From Tricholomella constricta (Eukaryota; Basidiomycota; Agaricomycetes; Agaricales; Lyophyllaceae), in the NCBI GenBank assembly GCA_013368375.1, contig JAACJP010000052.1, positions 124,001 through 188,000 of the forward strand: a stretch of 64,000 bases of DNA. The letters run 5' to 3'. Of this stretch, positions 1 through 10,971 are shown piece after piece (within the stretch, counting starts at the first letter, position 1; the number at the start of each line of letters is the position of its first letter). The notes below the pieces were generated by a model. The model searched no databases. It saw only the letters and a list, made by a program, of their open reading frames with translations, and was not told the DNA's origin. Made by a program: the position numbers and the translations under genes.

Positions 1-659
1 CATGTTCAAGGCGAGAAACATCCCTTCAGCAGGTGTGTGACTTTTCCGTCTGATTTGGGCTCTTGGCTCATACTTTTGTCGCGAGGTTTGGAAAGGGAAT
101 ATACACCTCGTCGTGTTCGTCAAGTAAGTGAGCCTTTCATCTATCTCCTTCACACCTCTCACTCCCTGTGGAAGAAGCCGATGATTATTCTTGTACCACT
201 ACCGCCCAAGGAGACGAGTTGGGGGTAATGCTAGTGTGCCGTGTGGTGGTCGGCAGGGCTTGGGTCAGAGAACACGACGCCCCAGAATTGACCGAGGCGC
301 CATCAGGCTACCATTCTGAAAGTCCTTTCACTCCGTGATTTATGATGAGCCATGCTTATTTTCCACAGGTTATTGGAGTGCCCGGTAACAGGCTCAATTA
401 CCCTGAGACTATTGTCTATGACGATGATGCTATTCGTCCTGCCTTTCTCGTTATGTATCGCCCTTTTGAGCAAGCTCGAGGCTCCGCAATTTCCCAACCC
501 TTTCCTTTCCTTTCCCTTCCCCCTCCTTCTTCTCTCCTGCTCGATGAAACGCTTTCGGAGATAATGGCGAAAACCAAGGTGGTGTTTCGACAGGGAGTGA
601 GAGAGGGGTTGAGAAGCCTGCCGTTGGAGGTGCGCTCCCACTTCTCCAGATTTCGTTGA
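1..659 (+). pseudogene. 3' end of a PARP-like ADP-ribosyltransferase gene, probably damaged
   Basis: This is the 3' part of a gene running off the left edge. Pieces match the last exons of the intact PARP-like genes at 2020-3571 and 8030-9594. Bases 86-121 encode the FGKGIYTSS segment that carries the catalytic tyrosine. Bases 206-317 encode a counterpart of the KVVVG...YHS segment. Bases 369-659 encode the end, with PETIVY (catalytic glutamate position) and DAIRPAFLVMY. The first visible intron (GTAAGT, about 122-205) looks normal. At the next intron the expected donor GT reads GA (CATTCT|GAAAGT), so the exon with the glutamate cannot join by a canonical splice at the homologous site. The tail is also about 60 residues longer than in the paralogs. 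Probably a pseudogene; a truncated but expressed copy cannot be excluded. Confidence 0.6.
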
Positions 660-1909
660 TTGAAACGGCGCTACTTTTACCGGAATTCCAAACTTTCTCG
701 TCTTTCTGAGCTGTACGGATTGTTTTATTTTCCGTTCTATTGCGGTGCTTCCCTGCCAGTTCGTTATGGTCGCAGTCTCTGGTACATAGCCCCATCGCGC
801 CTTAAGTACCTTGTATATTTCTGACAATCCCATGTCGACCATAAGGAATACTTCTGCGATATGATTCAACACTATTAACCCTGGTATGGTGCCCGCCTTA
901 TGACATCTGTGCCCATGACCCTCAATTCTTCTGTTGCGTCCTTCAATCCTAAGCCAGATATCGGAGCGCTTTGCGTAGATGTGCTGGAGAATCTGCAGAG
1001 AGCTCGGTCTGTTTCGTCATCCGACCCTTAGCGAGTTGTGCAAAGTTTCATGAATACGTTTATGACCTCCACTCTTAAAAGTGTTGATCGGCCCCGCGTA
1101 CGTGCACGCGCTGCATCGGCCGCTTGGATTGCCTGTGCATGCTCCTTTCCCGGGACCATTCCGCAGAGTCCAAGGTTGGCTCCGCGGTTTGGAATGGGGT
1201 ATTTACCCTGTTTAACGTTCCTCATTCACCTCCCCAATCTTTATCGAGCAAAGATTATTATTACAGAGTTCAGGGTTGGCTCCGCGCATAGGCATAGGGG
1301 GCAGCAGGTGTGTCGTAAGCCAGGAGCTCAGGTAAACATTAGTACAAAGAGCGGGCGGCATGGTTATGAAGTGGGACGGGAGTGGCGGCCAGCGGCGGGA
1401 GAAGACGTGATCATATAGGCGGCCCGCGATGGAGTTGAGGGGAAGGCGAGGTGCGCCAGTGGATAGTCGTATGTATACATCCAGAGAACTGAAAATGAGA
1501 AATGAATGTGTGATGGTAGGTGATAGTGAACACGGAGCCAAGTCCAGTAGCCGGCAACTCCCGCCCCCGACCGATCGGGGCGTTCAAGTTCAAAACGTTC
1601 CGAGGAACGTCAGGAATCATTTATGTGCTGAGGCACACAAACTACCGCAATACTTAGTTTTGGGTCACTTTGCCATATAGGAGCTCTGGCCATTCCCTCA
1701 ATGAAACGTCCCGCAAGGCGACCTGGTTCATCGATGACACGAGGTGATCTGTATCAACTTCTCAGCCTCATTGTTTTCTGCCGTAGATACTATTATGCCC
1801 GCAGTGCATGATCTTCATACTTACCGGTTTCCAGATCGGTCGAGTTTAGCGCTGAAGCCCTACATGCACACCATGTCGGATTGACATATTTCGTACCTCT
1901 GGTTCGCTG
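660..1909. other. Intergenic, no gene recognised
   Basis: Small open frames occur on both strands (for example 1038-1418 plus) but none has a recognisable motif, a matching copy elsewhere in the window, or a convincing exon structure. From about 1680 the sequence becomes similar to 7630-7930, the promoter region of the second PARP-like gene. Confidence 0.5.
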
Positions 1910-1917
1910 TATATAAA
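1910..1917 (+). promoter_or_regulatory. TATA box of the first PARP-like gene
   Basis: TATATAAA lies 110 bp upstream of the ATG at 2020. The duplicate gene at 8030 has a TATA stretch at nearly the same distance, which supports both. Confidence 0.6.
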
Positions 1918-2019
1918 CGGTGCGCATTCCCTCGGTTACTTTATCGACACCCCTCGTACCTCGTACCTGATATCAAGCTCAATCAACATCAAGTCAGCCA
2001 GCCTTCTTGATCCAGAACG

Positions 2020-3571
2020 ATGTCGACGCAGTTATGCCAGGTCAACTCGCAAGCGTGGATGTAGCGAATCGTAATGACTGACATCAATCCTAGAATTGTC
2101 ATCAACGGCCAAGGTACTATGATGGCGCCACGGGCAAAACCTATCCATATTGCGGAAAATCCTGTGCAGCCGCAATGCGCAATGGATCAACGCCGATGGC
2201 GTCTAACATGTGCGACGTAGGCTTTATTTATTACTGCGTCCTGAATGCATTCTAAACAATTCGCTCTAGTTCTGCAAAATAAAACCCAAGTGGCGTGATT
2301 CGTCGGGAAAGCTCCATCCCTTCTGCTCCAAAACTTGCGCACACAAGGGGCCCGGAAGTACTCCTACCGCCCAGGGTGCAGTCGTATCCCCGCCACAGAC
2401 TGCTTTCGGAATGTGCCATGTCGCCGGCTGCCCTAAGCAAGCCTTCAAGAAATCCAATGGCTCGTCCGCGAACTATTGCGGTCAAACCCACAGAAAGTGC
2501 GCCTTCCCTTGATGTCTCCAAACACACATATCTGAAGGATGGTGCTAGGCTCGGAGAGACAATCTGCCTCTTTTGCCGTGCCCGACCTAGATTTGGCGTG
2601 GACTCAAATTTCTGCGGTAAGACGTGCATGAACAACGCATACGCAGGGGGGCCGATGCTCCTTGAAGTCCTCAAGGGCGACGACATATACGAGAGTGGTG
2701 CGTTCCACTTTATTCCACTTGTTTTCTGTCTGTAATATGTCCATCGACACGGCAGTCGCGGATCAGTTCAGAACCTCGTGGCGCCACAGCAATAAACAGT
2801 GCCCTCCCGTGCGGCACGTGTACAAGATCATCATGTCAAATTCCTCGATGGCCTCCTATAAAGCATATCGGTTAGATTCAAATGGCTCTCTTCCGTCGTT
2901 GAAGGAAGCTAAACGTCATGTCTGCAGTGCACAGGTCGATGCGCGAGGCAGGTTCCCCACGAAGGGGAATGAAAATCGGCGCTGGCATGGTACACGTCGC
3001 AAATGCAATCTCGGAGATAATGGCCTTACGACACTGTGCACATTACCTGATTGCCCAATGTGCTGTATCATCAAGACGTCATTCTCTCTTGCAAAGTTCG
3101 CATCGAACACGTCTTGGGGAAGGTGAGTGTCCTCCTGGGTTTCTCGAGGTATCGCGCAGTCTGACACTTGACCTGCAGGTTCGGCCGCGGCATATACGCG
3201 TCGGCGACATCTTCCAAGTAAGTAGTGCAGTACGCGCACCTTTATCCAGTGAAGCCTTAAATGATGATGGAATCACTGCAGGTCAGACGACTACTCGAAG
3301 AGCGCTTCCCATTCTAGGCTGACCGGGATGTTCTTGAGCAAGGTAGTCGTCGGCCGGGGCTTTAAAACGCTGGTTGACCTCCCGCTCCTGACCGCCCCAC
3401 CACCTACCTTCGATTCGGTGCGTATTGACTCTGTCATTGCCACATTGCGCATCAAGACTTACGATATATCAGGTGCTCGCCGAGACAGGCATATCTCTTA
3501 ACCATGATGAAGTGGTTGTTTACAGAGAAGACGCTATCAGGCCCTCCTTCCTTGTGATTTATGAGAGGTAG
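2020..3571 (+). CDS. PARP-like mono/poly-ADP-ribosyltransferase with N-terminal Cys-rich repeats (copy 1)
   Basis: Predicted to transfer ADP-ribose from NAD+ to a protein or nucleic acid target. Nine exons follow from GT-AG introns conserved with the paralog at 8030: 2020-2040, 2094-2216, 2270-2496, 2549-2697, 2756-2870, 2928-3122, 3179-3217, 3282-3417 and 3473-3571. They give 367 residues. The N-terminal half has four Cys/His-rich repeats of the type C-x2-R/K-P-[...]-YCGK-[S/T]C. The C-terminal half is the PARP catalytic domain: RRWHGTRR (NAD-binding His), GRGIYAS (Tyr) and NHDEVVVY (Glu), so the H-Y-E triad is complete. The end DAIRPSFLVIY is typical of Agaricomycete PARP-like proteins. No signal peptide or membrane segment is seen, so it is probably cytosolic or nuclear. 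A NADAR gene follows 433 bp downstream on the same strand. The H-Y-E triad is compatible with chain elongation but does not prove it. Confidence 0.88.
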
Positions 3572-4004
3572 GGCCTCTGAATCCAGTGTTAGTTGGTTTT
3601 TTTGTAAATGTGGCTTTGTAACTTTGTTCTGTACTCTGTTTGTGATATCAATTCTCCAATGCATGATGTCGCCGCAAAAATATGGTCTCACCAGGAGGCT
3701 AGTCTCTCCTAGACAGATACATCAGACGTTCCTCCTTGAAGTTTCTGTACTACTACTAGCATCAGTAACTGGCTGTACATATTTAGCATTGCACGTGGAT
3801 GATGTAAGCGAATCATTGCCTGCTTGCAACCTGCGCGAGGCAGCGTGGTGCAGCTTCTTGTGGAAGCAAGTCTCCACTATTCTACTGACCTAAATCTCAA
3901 GATCAGATCTGACCAACGCTATCAGAAAACAGCGTGTACATGTTCCATTCAATGGGCCCATAAGAGCGGTTCGGTGCTCTCCATCTTTACTTCGAACCTC
4001 TACG
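3572..4004. other. Intergenic spacer between PARP-like gene and NADAR gene
   Basis: No coding region recognised. It holds the 3' flank of the PARP-like gene and presumably the promoter of the NADAR gene; no clear TATA box was found. Confidence 0.4.
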
Positions 4005-4938
4005 ATGAAGTCCCCGTCGAATCCATCTTCACCAAACACTGACACCCAGGATTTCTGGTATAACGATCGCCGAAGTGGCATTTCTGTGAAGTCTCCCCAC
4101 CGCCTTTCCCAGGCTCAGCTGAATGTGATCTTCACCCCGGAAGTCGCCCAAGGGTCGTCGAAGGAAGACAGCTTGCGCGCGTCTCCCAAAGTGCCACCTG
4201 CAGGTCATCAGTATTCCACGCGATCATCCACCTCCAGCCCCCACCGAAATTCGCATCTCCCCGACTGGATGTCGCTGCCAAACCTTGCTACTCCCAAGAC
4301 TAGTCCGCGCCAGCGAAATAAACTTCTTTTCTATCACAAGCATAATCCACATTATGGGTTCACGAATTTTTCGGACCATCCTGTGGATTACAATGGCAAG
4401 AAATATCCGACGAGCGAGCATCTTTTCCAGTCCTTCAAAGTTTGTCTCGTTCAATCTCCTTGGCCGCTTTCCATTGAAAAAACTTGCTGTACAGTTCCAG
4501 AAGCACCGTCCCAACATCGCAGAGCACATTCGAACTTGTTCGGAAAGGCCAAGTGTTGCCTTCTCAGAGGCCCGTCGCTTTCAACCGGAAGTGAGACCTG
4601 ATTGGAAGAAAGTAAACATTGCGAAGGTACGTCGCACCGTCGACAGTCTTGTCAAACAGGCGCTGAACCATGGTCCATCGAAGATGGATATAACGCTGGC
4701 GCATAAGTTCACGCAACACGAAGACTTGAAGCAAGAACTGCTCGCCACTGGAGACGACGAACTTATTGAGGTTTGAATAACAATTACGCGTCGCACGTTG
4801 CGTACTGATATTATTTCTCAGGATTCTGATAAAGATGCATTCTGGGGCGTTGGCGCCGACGGAAAAGGCCGTAATGAGCTAGGAAAGGCGCTTGAGAGGC
4901 TGCGAGACAAGCTTCGCGGAGGCCAGGCTGCGTATTAA
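4005..4938 (+). CDS. NADAR-domain protein (YbiA/DUF1768 family), predicted N-glycosidase acting on ADP-ribosyl-type substrates
   Basis: Four exons (4005-4439, 4495-4626, 4684-4770, 4822-4938) give 256 residues. Residues 1-100 are Ser/Pro-rich and probably disordered. From about residue 105 there is a complete NADAR domain: LLFYHKHNPHYGFTNFS, then KYPTSEHLFQ with the conserved S-E-H, RRFQPEVRPDWKKVN, HKFTQHEDLK, and near the end the DAFWGVGADGKGRN signature. NADAR proteins hydrolyse N-glycosidic bonds. YbiA-type members act on riboflavin intermediates, and some members remove ADP-ribose from guanine bases. The gene lies between PARP-like genes, all on the plus strand, which makes ADP-ribosylation chemistry the likelier context, but the substrate cannot be read from sequence. 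The start is the first ATG after in-frame stops; a short upstream exon cannot be excluded. Confidence 0.88.
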
Positions 4939-5486
4939 CATGTGTTTTCATCTTGACAATGACCCGATATGCTACTCCGAATGGGGTTCCGTGAATTGCC
5001 TTGCACGGCGGATTTACAGTGCCTGGCGCCAGCTCCTGGTTAGCGCTTTGCTCGATACCAGTATGGTAATCGATCTTACCATCATTGTAAACCTGTCGAC
5101 CTCGAGTCAATTCCCAACTTGTGTGGTGTGCGGATCTCATGTCATTGTTCGTGTGATCTACGGATGATGGTACGCTCTCAATAATTGACTGACCACGGGT
5201 CGACGACTTTGATCCAGGCCTTTTCTAATGTCAATAATCTGTTTGCAGGGCATCACGTTCCGTATCGGAATCTCCGAATGTATTCTGAAAGGAGACGAAG
5301 GCCACGAACTGAAGGAAGGACGAGAGGCGATGTGCGATCGCATTTTACGATTGCTGTGATTCATGTGAAGTGAGAGGGAGGATACTTATCCACATTCGTT
5401 CGACAGAGAAAATGTCTGGCAATGAGGTCCATTAGACGCGTCTCGGTGCCTTTACTGATATTATCGACAGGCATGTCAACGACATG
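4939..5486. other. Intergenic, no gene recognised
   Basis: Only short frames without recognisable motifs. It separates the NADAR gene from the decayed PARP-like gene. Confidence 0.4.
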
Positions 5487-6804
5487 ATGTTGCAGTCAGG
5501 CGACTCCGAGGAAAACGTTGTTAATATATCGGGCACTTCGGACAACTGCCGATACTGGCCTCATCAAAGGAGCCTTTCCACGCCCTCTGATTATCTACCA
5601 TGTTGAGCGCGGGCCTTCTGAAGTGGAAAAGCACCCAACAAACACAAGTAGAATTATGCGAGGTGATAGCGACATTTGTTGTTCTATCGAGTTGGACTGA
5701 CTCAACACCCACAGGTCTGTCGCGTAAGACCAAAATTCGTCGAAAACGGCGTAACGCACCAGTACTGCGGTAGAACATGTGCGCGAAGTGCCCAGGGAGC
5801 GAATCTGCATGGTTGTAAACTTCGTGGATGTCGTGCAACGGGAAAGTCAGCGTTTGCCAACTTCTGCACGGAGGATCATGCAAAGTAAATATGGCTTTCA
5901 CCGCATATCCGTGAATTATCGATGACAAATTTCAGGCAAGGGGTTTCGCAAGGAATCGTAGAGGCATGCGAGAACTGCGCCACTTTACCGCGCATGACGG
6001 GTACACTATGCATTCCATGCAGTCGTCGCCCGCAAAGCCCAGCCAACATTAGAGAACTGCCTGTAGATGGGGCAACCTTCAAGAACTGTACGTTTCCCAG
6101 AAACTGACAGAGTCAAGGCGCGTTTTGACTATCTGATGGCAGATCGAGAACATTTTATCAACCAATGGAAGTCCCCTGAGCCTATACCCATAGTCGAGAA
6201 AGTCTTCGAGGTCGATGTTCCTCGTGACGTTCGAACAAAGCAGGATTCATATCTGTGGGTGGCATCCGTTTCCCGATGCGAGCCAGCCTAACGAACATAT
6301 TTTGATTAGTGCGAAATCGTCGTCTGCAGTCAAGATCGTTACCTATCACAGCTCCCAATGCATCTGCAATTTCGGAGCGAACACAAAATCGGTACTGTGT
6401 AAATTTAAATCATGTGGCATATGTTGTATCGTCAAGTCGTCCTTCAAATTGTTCGCCTTTAATGTGCCCCATAACCAAGGACGGTAGGATCTGCTCACAG
6501 TTCTATGCGTCTTGAATGGCTGAGACTTGGATTTAGATTCGGATATGGGGTATATTCTTACCGAAACTCAGCTCTTGCTGACCGTTTTGCAACATCCTGC
6601 ACAACTTCTCCCTATCGGGTATCCATTGGATGTAGTGTTATTGTCGAATCCGGTACAGATGGCAGTCGGACGGTAGGAGAATTCACCTTAACTTTTCTAG
6701 TAGATCCATTATTGACCTGTCTGCAGAGCACAGAAAGCGTTTCCGTTTTCGTGCCGACCGTGGACGCCATTGTCCCCAAGTGTATAATCGTATATCGCAA
6801 GTAG
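5487..6804 (+). pseudogene. Decayed PARP-like ADP-ribosyltransferase gene of a second subtype
   Basis: Exon pieces recognisable in order: MLQSGDSEENVVNISG start (5487 on); VCRVRPKFVENG with a YCGRTC repeat (5715-5885); CENCATLPR to ATFKN (5935-6088); RVKARFDYLMAD to DVPRDVRTKQ (about 6110-6260); TYHSSQCICNFG to CGICCIVKSSF (6310-6482, His position); FGYGVYSYRNSALADRFATSC (6532-6673, Tyr position); and ESVSVFVPTVDAIVPK to stop (6727-6804). This is a different subtype from the neighbours at 2020 and 8030. Two breaks are seen. Near 5595 the frame of the first exon runs into a stop while the continuation YHVERGPSEVEKH lies in another frame. At about 6091-6113, where the paralogs have an intron, only 23 nt remain between GTACGT and CAG, and no splice restores the frame. 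Sequencing error could mimic the breaks. Confidence 0.55.
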
Positions 6805-7640
6805 TGTCCCATATTTTTCTATAGGGATCGGTAGACGGGAATACAGACTATGTTAGTAGGGACGAACCGAACTTCTCTTAATTACTGGACCGAGAAAGCA
6901 GCCGCCTGTGAGCTTGCCAGTTTTATCATACAGACGGAGCATAACGAATAAATTGAGCCATGATGCCATTTGTACCTCTATTACCCGCTATTCACATTGC
7001 ATGATGCGTCAAACTAACCCAATTAAATCCGTACGATTTAGCCGTGTGGCTCTGTTACAAGCTCCTGTGGTGCCCGGACTATCATTCGTTCAACACGGGG
7101 AAAAGAGAAGATGATGTGTTGTGTTTCGGAAGTCGTCAGTCAGCGAGCTGAATTTTGGTCCTCATCGATTTCCGAACTTGTATAAACATACGTAACAGGA
7201 ACTTTTCCTCAATGTCCTTGAGAGCCAGCCCATCGGAGAAGGTGAGTTGGGGAATGACTACACTGCCACTACACGTACCATTACTTGTTTTGTCGAGTGT
7301 TGTCGACCTCGGAATGTACCGTTCTTTACTGATCTTCATGATACATACATCCATCCATCCATCACGCTTCATTCGTGCAAGACACAGTGACGACAGCTAT
7401 CAGCTTCCACCACGAACCCTGGCGAGATTTGTGTGCGAAACTCTACATAAGGTTCGTTCGCAATGCCTTCAATGTTCGCAGTCGCGTCTAATGTGAAATG
7501 TCCCAGATGTTATCATAGTGCACGTCACTGCTTCCAGGCGTTACCATCGTGGTAGCGAAGTCCCTGTTGAACGGCATTCGCAAAATTTGGAACTTCACAG
7601 AATCAGCAGTTCGCAACCCTGGGTCTCATTTTGCCATTTA
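6805..7640. other. Intergenic, no gene recognised
   Basis: No coding motifs recognised on either strand. Similarity to the upstream region of the 2020 gene starts near its right end. Confidence 0.4.
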
Positions 7641-7917
7641 TAGGATTTTTAATCTGTTCCTTGGAACCTTGTGCATTCCCTTTGTGAAACAACCCACAAG
7701 GCGACCCGATTCATCGATAGGTTGAGGTGATCTGCACCGGCTTTAATCTTCTCAGCCTCGTTGTTTCCTGCCATGAACGTGCCTGCAGGACGTCTTGACG
7801 CTGGTGTAAACCTTCAAAGATGCCGTGATCGAGCGTAGCGCTGAAGCCATCGAGGGACATCGTGTCAGATAAGTCACTGCCTTGACATACACCGTGTCTT
7901 CGGTTCACAGTAGTCTC

Positions 7918-7927
7918 TATATATATA
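7918..7927 (+). promoter_or_regulatory. TATA box of the second PARP-like gene
   Basis: TATATATATA lies about 110 bp upstream of the ATG at 8030, the same spacing as for the duplicate gene at 2020. Confidence 0.6.
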
Positions 7928-8029
7928 GTCAGTTCGCATCTTCTCCGTCACTCTTTCAACGCTCCTCCTAATTGTTATCAAGCTCGAAGGTACATCACCA
8001 ACTCATCCAGCGCTCCTCGAGCCAGAACA

Positions 8030-9594
8030 ATGTCGACCTCGTTATGCCAAGTCAGCTTGCACGCTTTAAGTGAAAATCTGTAATGATTGACACCACTTTT
8101 TAGAATTGTCACCAACGCCCCAGATACTTTGATAGTGCCACTGGCAAAACCCATCCGTATTGCGGCAGAACTTGCGCGAACGCAATGCGCAATGGATCAA
8201 CCCCGGTACCGTCATCGTCTAACATGTGTGAGGTAGGCTCTCTTGATACCCACGTCGAATTTTGATAGTGTAACACCTCGCTCTAGATCTGCAAAGTAAA
8301 GCCCAAGTGGCGCGAGCCATCGGGAAAGCTTCATCCCTTCTGTTCCAAGACTTGCGCGCAGAAGAGATCTGGAGGTACTCCCGTCGCCCAGGGTGTAGTT
8401 GTACCTCCGCCAAAGGCCGCTTTCGGGATGTGCCATGTCGCCGGCTGCCCCAAGCAAGCCTTTAAGAACTCCAACGGCTCGTTCGCGGACTATTGTGGCA
8501 AAACCCATCAAAAGTGCGCCTTCCCTTGATGCCCACACATACATGTTTAAAGTGATGCGTCGTTTTCCACGTCAGGCTCGGAGAGAAAATTTGCCTTTTG
8601 TGCCGCGCCAGGCCCAGGTTCGAGGCTGATGCAAATTTCTGTGGTAAGACGTGCATGAACACCGCATATGCGAAGGGGCCAATACTCTTCGAAGTCCTCA
8701 AGGGCGACGACATTTTCAAGAGTGGTGCGTGCATTACTACCTTACACCAGACTTCTGTCTGTAACCTTACCATCGACGGATCTGCAGTCGCGGATCAGTT
8801 CAAAGCCTCGTGGCGCCACAAGAACAAACCGTGCCCTCCCGTGCGGCACGTGTACAAGATCATCATGTCGAATGCCTCGATGGCCACCTATAAAGCATAT
8901 CGGTGAGATTTAAATGACTCTTCCGTCTTTGAGGGAAGCCAATATATGTGTGCAGCGCAAAGGTCGACGCACAAGGCACTTTTCCCACTGAGGGGAATGA
9001 AAATCGGCGCTGGCATGGTACACGCCGCAAATGTAATCTCGGAGACAATGGCCTCACGACGTTGTGCACATCGCCTGATTGCTCGATGTGCTGTATAATT
9101 AAGACGTCATTCTCGCTTGCAAAATTTAAATCGAACACATCTTGGGGAAGGTGGGTGTGTTGTTGGATGCCGGAAGTATCGTGCAGTCTGACATTTGGTT
9201 TGCAGGTTTGGCCAGGGCATATACGCGTCGTCAACTTCGTCCAAGTAAGTGGTGGAGTACGGACACCACTCAGTGGGACCTGATTTAACGATGGTATACT
9301 CGCAGGTCCGACGATTACACAAAGACCGAGTCCAGTTCCAAGCTGACCGGAATTTTCTTGAGCAAAGTAGTCGTCGGCAAGGGCTACAAAACACTGAAAG
9401 ACGAGCCAAATCGGACTGCCCCACCACCTTCCTATCATTCCGTGCGTATTATTGTTTCTTACCGCACTCCTGACCGAAGCCTTACGATTTGTCAGGTGCT
9501 CGCTGAGACGGGCAAAGCTCTCAACTATGACGAACTGATCGTCTACACAGAGGATGCTATCAGGCCCTCGTTCCTCGTGATGTATGAAAAGTAG
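8030..9594 (+). CDS. PARP-like ADP-ribosyltransferase with N-terminal Cys-rich repeats (copy 2)
   Basis: Paralog of the gene at 2020, with the same nine-exon structure: 8030-8050, 8104-8232, 8287-8513, 8576-8724, 8788-8902, 8956-9150, 9206-9244, 9306-9441 and 9496-9594, giving 369 residues. Four Cys-rich repeats (THPYCGRTC, LHPFCSKTC, ADYCGKTH, ANFCGKTC) precede the catalytic domain. Triad residues are in RRWHGTRR, GQGIYASS and NYDELIVY; the end DAIRPSFLVMY is standard for the family. All splice sites are canonical and every frame is open, so the gene looks functional. It probably acts in cytosol or nucleus, since no targeting signal is seen. Cys-rich repeats of this kind may bind zinc and choose the target, but that is inference. 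Confidence 0.9.
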
Positions 9595-10517
9595 GACCAC
9601 TGGATCCGATGTCTGTACTTCTGTCAACATGTCGCTCAAATGTCGTTCTGCTACTTTTTTCTGTGCCAAGTTCGTAATATCAATACATCTTACTACGATG
9701 TCGTGGTAAACCACTTCGAAAGTGTCCGCGCCCGCCAATCCATACTAGCCATTCGTTTACATATATACAGCAATTTTCTATTTTCGACAAATGTATTCAG
9801 CCTATACTGTCAAATTAATGCATCATCTAACTCTTCTGAGCGTTAAAACGGGATGCATCATATTGTGTTGCGCCTTCGACCATGTCGGTTATGATGATGT
9901 GGGCCTCATACAGTGTTTACGCCAAGGTAAGTTACTATGATAGGAGGAGGTGTATCATATATCAATAATTTTGAGGAGCGCGGACGTACCTCAGCGCACG
10001 AAAAATCAACTGAGGCTGCCTTTTGTGTTTGCGACCTTTTGGTCACGCAGCTAATCTGGAGCCGCGCGCGCGTGAGCCGTGCTTCGACAAGAGGTCCAGG
10101 AAGACGACGATGGTCACAACGAAATGGTTGAGAGTAATTTGCAGGAAGAATTCAAAATGAAGCGCGACTAATGAGAAAGTAGTATACTGATACTCGAGCA
10201 CACGTCAACGAAGTTGTGTAACTCAACCGGTGCACGACACTCGAGATTATTGGTGACTGCTGGAGAAATTAGACTGTACCAAGCTGTTTTGCAAGGTTAT
10301 TGCCTGAGCGCACCAGCTGTGTTGAATCCGGGAGATGGCTATCAGGTAGCACCGAATTCGTTGCAATTGGCTGGATTTGGCGTGCGACCGTACGTAGACC
10401 GCCATTTCGGGCGGCACCAATGTAACTGTAGTAAAGTTGGCATCACACATGGACACACTCAAAAGCCAGTGCCACTCTTCTTCAAACTCCAATACGCACG
10501 GGTTGGAAAGTGCTCAG
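9595..10517. other. Intergenic, likely promoter region of the interrupted Fic gene
   Basis: No gene recognised. The last few hundred bases lie directly upstream of the start codon of the Fic gene that the retroelement interrupts at 10530, so they probably hold its promoter. Confidence 0.4.
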
Positions 10518-10530
10518 ATGGCTGGCCTTT
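10518..10530 (+). pseudogene. First 13 bases of the interrupted Fic gene (start codon fragment)
   Basis: ATG and the next ten bases, ending in the 5-bp target CCTTT, stand directly left of the LTR at 10531. The right LTR at 28392 is followed by CCTTT and then by the rest of this exon. Without the insert and one CCTTT copy, exon 1 would encode exactly 23 residues before its intron, the same as exon 1 of the paralog that starts at 32214 on the minus strand, and SRPQL falls at the same residue numbers in both. Confidence 0.75.
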
Positions 10531-10971
10531 TGTAGCGATCCGTGACCGGCTATCCGGTAGACGGACTTACTACCAAGACTTCCCCTTTCTCGACACTCCT
10601 TAACTTACAAATATATACCAACACTCCTTTCATATATAAAGGCTACAGTACCGTAAAGTAGTCAGTTTTGCGAATACAGGACTTAACCCAGTTCTATTGC
10701 GAGACTACCCAATCCCTTGTGCCGTGACGGTTACCATATCTTATGTGACGGGAGGGTACCAGATATGGTAACCGTCACGGCACAAGGGATTGGGTAGTCT
10801 CGCAATAGAACTGGGTTAAGTCCTGTATTCGCAAAACTGACTACTTTACGGTACTGTAGCCTTTATATATGAAAGGAGTGTTGGTATATATTTGTAAGTT
10901 AAGGAGTGTCGAGAAAGGGGAAGTCTTGGTAGTAAGTCCGTCTACCGGATAGCCGGTCACGGATCGCTACA
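10531..10971. repeat. 210-bp palindrome made of two opposed LTR copies with 21-bp spacer
   Basis: 10531-10740 reads as the first 210 bases of the 228-bp LTR; 10762-10971 is its reverse complement. The 21-bp spacer (10741-10761) holds the last part of the inverted LTR, which as a whole spans 10744-10971. No mismatch was seen by eye between the arms. Such a palindrome can form a cruciform or hairpin. Confidence 0.8.

Larger units (their letters stand above)
1680..3571 (+). repeat. Segmental duplication unit, partner of about 7640-9594
   Basis: Promoter, TATA box, all nine exons and all eight intron positions match the unit ending at 9594. Seven of nine exons have identical lengths up to the last codons (227, 149, 115, 195, 39, 136 and 99 nt); only exon 2 differs, by two codons. 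Introns have diverged in sequence, so the duplication is not recent. Confidence 0.8.

Noticed and set aside
5521..5928. 135-codon minus-strand open frame
   Set aside because: It lies opposite exons of the decayed PARP-like gene, whose Cys-rich motifs are on the plus strand; no motif on the minus strand.
10200..10603. 129-codon plus frame ahead of the palindrome
   Set aside because: It runs into the LTR and overlaps the Fic start in another frame; no motif.
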